59,705 nucleotides of DNA from Pontibacter roseus DSM 17521 (lineage in GTDB: Bacteria > Bacteroidota > Bacteroidia > Cytophagales > Hymenobacteraceae): NCBI RefSeq assembly GCF_000373265.1, contig NZ_KB890761.1, forward strand, positions 1,305,333 to 1,365,037, read 5' to 3'. The translations under genes and the position numbers were made by a program. The notes under the pieces were generated by a model. That model did no database searches. It was not told the DNA's origin and saw only the letters and a list, made by a program, of their open reading frames with translations. This document shows, piece by piece, positions 17,056 to 26,000 of this stretch (the first letter of the stretch is position 1; each line of letters starts with the position of its first letter).

Positions 17056-17100
17056 AAAAAGCCTGCCCGGGTTAATACCCAGGCAGGCTTTTTTGTTTTT
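17056..17100 (+). terminator. Rho-independent terminator after the M28 peptidase gene
   Basis: The stem AAAAAGCCTGCC (17056-17067) pairs with GGCAGGC plus T-run (17082-17094), followed by GTTTTTG. The A- and T-runs make it usable in both directions, but the next minus-strand gene (queA) ends about 75 bp further on. Confidence 0.9.
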
Positions 17101-17173
17101 GATTAGAAAGTAGCCTAGGGAGGTTTTCAAAATCTCGCAGCGTGCGCAGCTCCTGCGAAGTTCGTTGCCATAC

Positions 17174-18388
17174 CTACGGCAGCAACAGCGAGCTGTCGCC
17201 GTAGCTCAAGAAGCGGTAATCATTGTCCATGGCATGGCGGTATACCTGTTTCCAGTTTTCCCCAATCAAGGCGGCCACCAACAGCAGCAGCGTGCTTTCA
17301 GGCTGGTGGAAGTTCGTGACCAAGCCACTGCATACCCGGAAGGTATAGCCTGGTGCGATGATGATTTGGGTGCTCGCGTGCAGGTGGTCGGTGTGGTGTC
17401 GGTCCATGTAATGAAGCAACGCCTGCAGCGCCTCAGCCGCCGCCGGAGGCGTCGCCGTTTCATACGGTATCCATTGCGTCACGTGCAGTTCCTCCGGCTT
17501 CAGGTCCGGTTGCCGTAGCAGCAGCGTACCCAGCCAGTACAGGCTCTCCAAGCTTCGCATAGAAGTAGTGCCCACAGGTATGACAGGCTTACCCAAATGC
17601 TGCAGCAGCAGCTCCACCACCTCTTTTGAAACCATCAGTTGCTCGGCATGCATCTCGTGTGCCTCCATGGTGTCGGCCTTCACAGGTTTAAACGTGCCGG
17701 CGCCCACGTGCAGGGTCAGGTAGGTGCTGTCTGTACCCCTAGCGCGCAGCTGCTCCATTACCCGGTCTGTAAAATGCAACCCAGCGGTAGGGGCAGCCAC
17801 AGCGCCCTGGTGGTGGGCATAGATGGTCTGGTAACGGGTGCGGTCTTCGGGGGTGAGGTCCCGGTTCAGGTAGGGGGGCAGGGGGAGCCGTCCGCAGCGT
17901 TCCAGCACTTCGGCAAAAGTCAGTTCTGCAGGCGTCCACGTGAAACGGATGAGAAAGTGCCCATCCTGCTGCGCCTCGCGCTCGGCTGTCGCCACTCCTC
18001 CTTCAAAGTATAGCTGCAGCGGCCCTGACTTCCAACGCTTGTTGTTGCCCACCAGGCATTTCCAGGTGCAGCCCCCGGTCTGTTGCATGGCCAACTGCAC
18101 CTCGCGGTGAGGGGCCACCGGCTCCAGGCAGAAAATCTCCACAATGCCGCCTGTCTCTTTCTGAAAGAGCAGGCGTGCCTGTACCACTTTGGTATTGTTG
18201 AAAACCAGCAACGAGCCTGGTGGCAGCAGTTGCGGCAGGTCCGTGAAGGTATAGTTGGTTATGTTTTCGCGGTGGTAGTACAGCAGTTTGGACTGGTCGC
18301 GTTCCGGCAGCGGGAATTTGGCGATGCGGTCATCTGGCAGCTCGTACACAAAATCCTTTATGGCCAGATTTTTCGGGTTGGGACTCAT
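17174..18388 (-). CDS. queA: tRNA preQ1(34) S-adenosylmethionine ribosyltransferase-isomerase QueA
   Basis: A 404-residue cytoplasmic enzyme that moves the ribose of S-adenosylmethionine onto preQ1 in tRNA, giving epoxyqueuosine. Family signatures: FVYELPDDRIAKFPLPERDQSKLL at the N-terminus, LVFNNTKVVQARL, then AAPTAGLHFTDRVM in the centre and HVGAGTFKPVK after it, with FHQPESTLLLLVAALIG near the C-terminus. At 404 residues it is longer than E. coli QueA (about 356) but in the range of Bacteroidota members. The ATG at 18388 starts MSPNPKNLAIKDF. Immediately upstream lies a long nested inverted repeat (18402-18482). No other queuosine gene is in the window. Confidence 0.96.
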   Translation of the reverse strand: MSPNPKNLAIKDFVYELPDDRIAKFPLPERDQSKLLYYHRENITNYTFTDLPQLLPPGSLLVFNNTKVVQARLLFQKETGGIVEIFCLEPVAPHREVQLAMQQTGGCTWKCLVGNNKRWKSGPLQLYFEGGVATAEREAQQDGHFLIRFTWTPAELTFAEVLERCGRLPLPPYLNRDLTPEDRTRYQTIYAHHQGAVAAPTAGLHFTDRVMEQLRARGTDSTYLTLHVGAGTFKPVKADTMEAHEMHAEQLMVSKEVVELLLQHLGKPVIPVGTTSMRSLESLYWLGTLLLRQPDLKPEELHVTQWIPYETATPPAAAEALQALLHYMDRHHTDHLHASTQIIIAPGYTFRVCSGLVTNFHQPESTLLLLVAALIGENWKQVYRHAMDNDYRFLSYGDSSLLLP

Positions 18389-18401
18389 TTGGGTGAGTTA
18401 A

Positions 18402-18482
18402 AAGTTGAAAGTGATGTGTTGAGAGTTGTGAGTTAAGAGGGCCTTTGACAACTATAAACTCTTAACTTATAACTTTCAACTT
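18402..18482. repeat. Nested inverted repeat between queA and the DUF2721 gene
   Basis: The outer arms AAGTTGAAAGT (18402-18412) and ACTTTCAACTT (18472-18482) are perfect complements. The inner arms AGTTAAGAG (18431-18439) and CTCTTAACT (18459-18467) are too. The right outer arm enters the DUF2721 stop codon. Repeated AACTT/TTAACT words suggest a dispersed Bacteroidota intergenic element; it could also act as a terminator. Confidence 0.55.
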
Positions 18483-18882
18483 AGGCAGCGGTTTGCTCTT
18501 CCAGGTCATTCAGTTCCAGTTCCAGCGCCTTCACCGAAATCTGTATCTCGCGCAGGGCGAGCGCCAGGGAGACCATCAGGAGCAGCAGGCTAAGGCCGAA
18601 GACATACTTCCCCACCTCGTTGTAGCCCGCAAATAGGATGAACATGCAGAACACGCAGCCAAACATGCTGGAGATGCCGAAGCCCTGCATGTTGCGAATC
18701 AGCACCAGGCGGATGCGCAGGTTCTCAATCTGGCCATACACCCGTTGGTTGGGCGCGGAAGCGTAGCGGCTTTTCAGGCTCCGGATGAGGTTGGCCAGCG
18801 CCATGAACCGGTTGGTGTAGGCCAGCAGCAAGAGCGAGATAGCCGGGAAGAGCAGGGCTGGTGTCGTCAGCGTGATTTCCAT
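18481..18882 (-). CDS. DUF2721 family membrane protein
   Basis: A 133-residue protein matching DUF2721. A membrane segment at about 8-24 (TPALLFPAISLLLLAYT) is followed by a basic loop (RFMALANLIRSLKSRY) and LRIRLVLIRNMQGFGISSMFGCVFCMF, then two more hydrophobic segments (about 75-110) and a short C-terminal helix (ALELELNDLEEQTAA) facing the cytoplasm. Function is not known. It starts 29 nt after the stop of the upstream hypothetical gene on the same strand, and the two are probably co-transcribed. Confidence 0.85.
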   Translation of the reverse strand: MEITLTTPALLFPAISLLLLAYTNRFMALANLIRSLKSRYASAPNQRVYGQIENLRIRLVLIRNMQGFGISSMFGCVFCMFILFAGYNEVGKYVFGLSLLLLMVSLALALREIQISVKALELELNDLEEQTAA

Positions 18883-18911
18883 ATGTGTCTGGGAGTAGGC
18901 AGGTATAGCCC

Positions 18912-19451
18912 CTACTGGATGCTTTTCAGGAAATCCTCGTCGAGCGGCTCATCATCGTCTTCATCTGCCTGAGGCGCGTCAAAGTCCACTTCCTGCAACA
19001 GCTCCAATCCTTCCAGCATCAGCTCGTCCAGTTCCCCCTTCGAGGTGGCGTCCAGCGTCTGCTCAAACAGGGCCAGGATATGCTCGCGCTGCTCATTCAC
19101 GAATATCTCGTGGTAGAGTGTGTCGAAAAGCGCTATCTTCTTCTGGATTATCTTGTCTATTTCGCGCGTGCTCTTGGCCCTGACAGCCTCCTGCAGCAGT
19201 TGCAGCACCTCCTTGGCTCCTTCGTTGTCGGCTAGCCGCGAATATGCCTTGATAAAGGCGATGGCGACGCCGAGCCGCAGCATCTCGAACCGGAAACCAA
19301 GCTCCTCTGAGGGCTTGTCTTGCTGTGGACGAGCAGCTTTCAGTGCCTGCTCCAGCTTCTGGTAAACGACGGCTGCTGGCACCTCGAAAACGTGTGGCTT
19401 TTCGGGGGCGAAGGCTGTCTCAAGCAATAACTCAAAGCTTCTGGCGCTCAT
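18912..19451 (-). CDS. Hypothetical helical acidic protein
   Basis: A 179-residue protein of no family I recognise. It has no signal peptide or membrane segment and is predicted all-helical by its pattern of hydrophobics. The C-terminal 25 residues are strongly acidic (QADEDDDEPLDEDFLKSIQ). The ATG at 19451 (MSARSFELLLE) is preferred over an upstream TTG at 19481. It lies 29 nt upstream of the DUF2721 gene on the same strand; shared function is possible but unproven. Confidence 0.7.
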   Translation of the reverse strand: MSARSFELLLETAFAPEKPHVFEVPAAVVYQKLEQALKAARPQQDKPSEELGFRFEMLRLGVAIAFIKAYSRLADNEGAKEVLQLLQEAVRAKSTREIDKIIQKKIALFDTLYHEIFVNEQREHILALFEQTLDATSKGELDELMLEGLELLQEVDFDAPQADEDDDEPLDEDFLKSIQ

Positions 19452-20045
19452 AATGTATCGTGCAAAGGTGGCATGCTGCAAAGGTACTATTTTATACTTT
19501 CTTTCACCAAGGCATGTTGACCCATACCTCGGTATCGAGCTCCTGCCCCCATGTCTTTTCCTTGTCTAGCCATCTCAACTATTCCCTCTGTTCCACGGCT
19601 TGCCAGCAGCGGCGGGAGGAGGTATGGTTAGCATAGTGATTTTGGAATATTTATGTAAATAGTTATAATTAGGTTTTTAATATATAGTTATATTCAATAA
19701 AATCTATTTTTGTATTGTTTGTGAACTCTATTAATGTTTAATTTAGCCGTGAACTTTTTAGTATTTGCTATAAGTAGTTGATATAAAGCGAGAAATAGAT
19801 TTGATATTCTGATAAAATTCCTGTTGAATTGCACTTTATAAAAGGATATGAAAATAACAAGAATAGACTATAACAAGACGAAGTTAAGAATGAATGTTTA
19901 AATAATGATTAGATAAATACAATTAGGATGAAAACAAACCCTCAAGCTCAGGCCATAGAGAAACCGGCCGTAACACGAAGTGCCCAGCTAAGGGCAACCA
20001 ACAGAATCAACAGAAACAACTAGCCGCACACATACCCTATACCAT
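19452..20045. other. Long AT-rich leader region upstream of the SprB-like adhesin gene
   Basis: Nearly 600 bp with no established gene. The part at about 19640-19930 is far more AT-rich than surrounding DNA. A perfect -7-like TATTTTTG lies at 19705-19712, but without a clear -33 box. A 31-codon open frame (19928-20023, listed separately) is the only coding candidate. A long 5' leader of the adhesin mRNA is the simplest reading. Confidence 0.5.
19928..20023 (+). CDS. Possible 31-codon leader ORF upstream of the adhesin gene
   Basis: ATG to TAG encodes MKTNPQAQAIEKPAVTRSAQ followed by a basic tail (LRATNRINRNN). It ends 22 nt before the giant adhesin ATG and follows an AT-rich tract. The peptide is basic and non-hydrophobic. 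I do not recognise it, and it may be chance; its close spacing is the only argument for it. Confidence 0.25.
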   Translation: MKTNPQAQAIEKPAVTRSAQLRATNRINRNN

Positions 20046-23000
20046 ATGGAAATAAACTTTACTCGAAAAATCACCTTCTCGTTTGCGCTTTGCCTATTAG
20101 GGATGCTACAACTCGTAGCCTCTCACAGTCTGTTTGCGCAAAAGAATGCGGTGGTGCCGACTTTCACTGTCGATTTGACGGGCAAACCCAATGGGGTTTG
20201 GGAGTCGGGGGCTGTTACAAGAAACGGACAGCTCTGCGGAGCGCCCAGCAACGAGAACTGTGTCCAGTTTAGCATCCTACTGGACAAGAATGCGGCAGGC
20301 CTGGAGTTTGAGATTGTGGATGGCCCGGTGCCTTCGGGCTCCATGGGTTACCAAATAGACTGTGGTCCGCAGGTGCCGGTAGGGCAGCCGATTTGCGTAA
20401 AGGGTAAAGGCCCCCACATCCTGACGCTGTGCATGCCTGGCAATGCCAAAGGCAAGTTCGTCATCAAGTCCATCGCGGCCTTTGAGCCGCAGCCGGATAT
20501 AGCGGTGACGGCCGGATGCCGGGCCATACTCAAGGCACCCATCGCCTTTGAGGAGGCTTCCATCGTGTGGCGGGACATCTCCGGCAACGGCGCCTACGAC
20601 AAATACCTGAGTTTCCCGAACGGCAAATCTGAAGCCGTTGTGACGCCTGACGCAAATGCACCGGCCTATGTGGACTATGAGGTATGCGGCCGTTCCGTGG
20701 CGTCGCCTTGCTCCACGCTGCCGTACTGCGATGTGGTGCGCGTGTATTTCTACCCGCCTCCGGTGGTCACCATTGGTCCTGCGCCAGCCATCATCTGCCC
20801 CGGCGGCTCCGGCGTAGACTTGGTGGGGACCGTGACCGGCGGCAGCGGCAATTTCAGGTATATCTGGACCAACAGTGCCGGCACCGTGGTGGGTAACAAC
20901 AGAAACTACCGCGCCACGGCCGTGGGCACCTACAAACTGGAAGTGCGGAACGAGAACTACCCGGACTGCCGCGAGTTCTCCGCGACAATCAACGTGGTGA
21001 ACAACCTGACGGTGAATGCAGGACCGGACCAACTCGTTTGCGCTCAGGCCAAAGTGCAGCTGGCCGGTGCCGTAACAGCCGCTACCGGAGGTGTTTGGAG
21101 CGGTGGCAGCGGAACATTCTCCAGCAGCACCGCTCTCAATCCTATCTATACCCCCTCTGCAGCCGACATCAGTGCCGGCTCTGTCAGGTTGACGCTGACC
21201 TCTACCGGTAACGGCTCTTGTAGCCCCGTGAAGGACGAGCTAGTGGTTTCCTTCTACGTCCTAAACGTGAGTCTGACAGGCACGCCCGTCATCTGCAACG
21301 GTACACTAGGAACCGTGACGGCCAGCGTGACGGGAGCGCAAAGTCCTTTGACCTACCGCTGGAACACAGGAGAAACCACCGCAGCCATCTCAGGCAAACC
21401 TGCCGGAACCTATACCGTGACGGTGAGCGATGGAAAAGGATGCGCTGTGTCGAAATCGTTCACGATAACCCAAGTGACCGGGCCAACGGACTTCATGGCC
21501 AACGTCAAGAATCCGACATGCGGGGCCAGCAACGGCACCATCACAGTGGGCGGCGCTACGGGTGGAACAGCTCCCTATACCTATAGCAAAGATGGGGTGA
21601 ATTTCCAGAGCGGCACTTCTTTCTCCAATCTGGCGCCAGGTTCCCATACCATCACCGTGAAGGATGCGAAAGGCTGTACCTTGGCAAAACAGGTGGCGTT
21701 GACGAACATCGCTGGGCCTACTAACATGACAGCCAGCTTGAAATCCTCTACCTGCGGTGGCAGCAACGGCAGCATCACCATAAGCGGCGTGACGGGTGGA
21801 ACCTCCGGCTATACCTACAGCAAAGACGGCGTGAACTTCCAAACCTCAGCCACTTTCACTGGTTTGCCGGCCGGACCATATACCATCACCGTGAAAGATG
21901 CCAACGGGTGTACGTTCGCCAAGGCCTTCTCGATTGCAAACATAGTTGGGCCGACAGCGGTAGCGGCTACTTCTCAGGCGGCTAGCTGTTCGAACAACGA
22001 TGGAAGCATCACGATGGGCACAGTCTCCGGTGGTACGGCTCCCTATACCTACAGCATCAACGGTACCACCTTCCAAGCTTCCACCAGTTTCGCCAGTCTC
22101 GCCTCGGGTACCTATGCTGTTACTGCCAAAGACGCGAGTGGCTGTACGGTAACCAAGTCTGTGTCGGTAGGCAAAAACGTGATGACCAACTTTGCCAGCT
22201 CGACGGCAGCTGCTACCTGCGGCGCCAGCAACGGCACCATCACTGTGGGCGCGGTGACGGGTGGCATAGCCCCCTATACCTACTCCAGGAATGGCATGAC
22301 CTTCCAGACGGCAGCTACACTGACTGGCTTTGCCGCAGGCACGTACAATATCACTGTCAAGGATGCCAAGGGATGTATTTTCTCGCGACAGGTGCAGGTA
22401 AGCAATGTGGCCGGTCCGTCCGACTTGCTGGCCTCTGGCTCTTCCGCTTCCTGCGGTAACCCCAATGGAGCCCTGACCATCACGCGCGTGACGGGAGGTG
22501 CATCACCTTATACCTATAGTATAGATGGCGCTGCTTTCCAGTCATCCGCCACGTTTACTAACCTGGCCGCCGGAAAGCACACGCTCACCGTGAAGGACGC
22601 GAACGGCTGTACCTTCTCCAAGGAAGCTACCATCAGCAACGTAGCTGGGCCTGAGTTCACGGCTACTGTCCAACCCACCACCTGTGGGGCCCGCAATGGG
22701 CGCATCACCGTGAGTGGCGTGACGGGCGGGAGCACACCTTATACCTACAGCATCAACGGCACCAATTTCCAGGCCTCGGCAACCTTCACAGGTATAGCGA
22801 TTGGCACCTACACGGTTTCGGTGAAAGATGGCAAGGGTTGCGTGGCTACCAGAACAGTGGAAGTGACAGACATGGCCGGTCCAAAGGGATTGACCTTATC
22901 CAGTGCTTCCTCCACCTGCGGCGGCAGGAATGGCAGCATCACAGTGGGTGCGGTAGCGGGTGGCGTAGCTCCTTATACCTATACCTTAGATGGCACCACC

Positions 23001-26000
23001 TTCCAGAGCGCGTCGACCTTCGGGGCGTTGCGGGCAGGCAAGCATACCGTGACAGTGAAAGATGCCAATGGCTGTACTTTCAGCAAAGAGGTGACGGTGG
23101 AAGACATCGCCGGGCCAACAAATCTGACTGCCACGGCGAAAGCCTCCACCTGCGGCGCCAGCAATGGCGAGCTTACTGTGTCGCTCGTAACGGGCGGCAA
23201 AGCTCCCTATACCTACAGCAAGGATGGTGTGAACTTCCAGGCATCGGCCACTTTCACGGCTTTGGCTGCGGGCTCTCATTCCATCACGGTCAAGGATGCC
23301 AACGGCTGTACCTTCACCAAGGCTTTCACGGTGACGAACACCGGCGGACCTACAGCGGTGGCGGCTTCTTCGCAACCGGCTACCTGCGCCAATAACGATG
23401 GCCGCATCACCGTGGGAGCGGTAACAGGCGGAACCGCTGGCTATACCTATTCTATCAACGGCACCACCTTCCAAGCCTCGACCAGCTTTACTGGACTAGC
23501 ATCCGGGGCGTACACCGTGACGGCCAAAGACGCCAACGGCTGTACTACAACCACCTCCGTGACGGTAGGTAAAAACGTGCCTTCTAACTTCGCTAGCACA
23601 ACGGTGCCTTCTTCCTGCGGTCGCAACGATAGCAGTATCAGGGTAGGGGAAGTGACAGGTGGTACGGCTCCCTATACCTACAGCCTCAACGGCAACACGT
23701 TCCAGACAATGGCCTCCTTCACCGGATTGGCAGCTGGCTCGCACACCATCACCGTGAAAGACGCCAAAGGATGCACTTTCGCCCGGGCGGTTTCCATCAG
23801 CAATGTGGCAGGTCCTGCTTTCTCAGCTTCCGCACAGGCAGCCACCTGCAGCGGCAGCAATGGCCGGATTGCCGTGAGTGGCGTCACCGGTGGCGTCGGC
23901 CCCTATACCTACAGTAAAGACGGAACGAACTTCCAAACCGCCACTTCTTTCACAGGCTTAGCAGCGGGCAACTACACCATCCAGGTTAAGGATGCGCAAG
24001 GCTGTATCGGTTCGGTATCCGTGGAGGTGAAAGACGTTGCTGGTCCAAGTGACCTGAAGCTGACGGCCACCGCCTCTACCTGCGGCAGGAGCAACGCCTC
24101 CGTGAGCGTCAGCGAGGTAACCGGAGGTACTGCGCCGTATACCTACAGCCAAGACGGAAAAACCTTCCAAACCTCCGCCACCCTGACGGGCATGCTAGCC
24201 GGCGAACACACCATTGTGGTGAAAGACGCCAACGGCTGTATTTTCAGCAAAGCGATAAAGGTGGAAGATGTGGCTGGTCCGAGCGCCATGACGCTGACCA
24301 GCACCGCCTCGACCTGCGGAAGCGCCAACGGCAGCATCAGCGTGACAGGAGTGACCGGCGGAACGGCTCCTTATACCTATTCCACCAACGGCACTAGCTT
24401 CCAGGCCGCCACCCGCTTCGAGGCGGTGCTGGCCGGGGAGCATATGGTAATAGTGAAGGATGCCAACGGCTGTACCTTCGCCAAGAAAGTGACAGTAGGC
24501 AACATTGCCGGACCCACCAACCTGACTGCCACCACAAAGGCTGCTACGTGCGGCGCGAGCAACGGGGAACTGACGGTGTCCGCCGTGACAGGTGGAACCT
24601 CCGGCTATACCTACAGCAAAGACGGTGTGAACTTCCAGGCCTCGGCGACTTTCAAAGGACTGGCTGCAGGCTCCTATACCATCACCGTCAAAGATGCCAA
24701 CGGTTGTACTTTCGCCAAAGCCTTTACGGTAACGAACACAGGCGGGCCGACGGCAGTGGCGGCTACCACGAAAGCGGCCAGCTGCGCCGATAACGACGGC
24801 ACCATCACCGTGGGTGCGGTGACCGGCGGAAAAGCACCTTATACCTACTCCATCAACGGCACCACCTTCCAGACCGGCACTGCTTTCAGCGCCCTGGCTT
24901 CTGGAGAGTACACCCTAACGGTGAAGGATGCCAATGGCTGTATCGCAACGGCCATTGTGAAAGTGAACAAGGATGGTCCGGGCAGTTTTGCCAGCACGGT
25001 GACCAACACCAGCTGTGGCCTGCAGAACGGCAGCATCCGAATCAACTCCGTTAACGGTGGCGCGGCTCCCTATACCTATAGCCTGAACGGCGGCAGCTTC
25101 CAAAGCGCTGCTTCCTTCATAGGGCTGCTTGCCGGAGCGTATACCGTGACCGTGAAAGACGCCAAGGGCTGCACGCACACCGAAGCATTCCAGGTGAACG
25201 ATGTAGCCGGTCCAGCTGACTTCGTCGCTTCCGCCAGGTCCTCCACCTGCGGGAGCGCCAACGGTAGCCTCAGTATCGGTACTGTCTCTGGCGGAAAGGC
25301 TCCCTATACCTACAGCCTCAACGGCACCAGCTTCCAAGCTTCCACCTCGTTCGGTTCGCTGGCGGCGGGTGAGTACCAGGTGACGGTGAAAGACGCCAAC
25401 GGTTGTATCTTCAGCAAGGCAGTAGCCGTGACGAACACCAACGGACCGGAGAACTTCACCATGACAGCCAAAACCGCTACTTGCGGCGCGAGCAACGGCA
25501 GCGTGGCAGTAGGCCAGGTAACTGGAGGCATCGCGCCGTATACCTACAGCAAGGATGGGAAAACATTCCAACCTTCCGCCAACCTAACTGGTCTGGCGGC
25601 CGGTACGCACATAATCACCGTGAAAGATGCCAACGGGTGTACTTTTGCTAAATCAGTAGTGATTGAAAACATAGCGGGTCCATCCGGATTTGAGTTGGCG
25701 GCCGTTTCTTCTACCTGCGGCGAGGCTAACGGGAGTATTAACGCAACTGGTGTAACAGGCGGAACAGCCCCCTATACCTACAGCCTGAATGGTGGCACCT
25801 TCCAAAGCAGCGGTACGTTTGCCTCTGTTCTGCCCGGGGAGCACACAGTAACTGTCAAAGACGCTAATGGCTGTACAGTGAGTAAGAAAGTAGTGGTGGA
25901 CAATGTGGCTGGTCCTGCCAGTCTCACCGCCAGCACAACACCTGCCTCCTGCACCACCCATGATGGCACTATCACCATCAGCAAAGTCACCGGCGGCACG

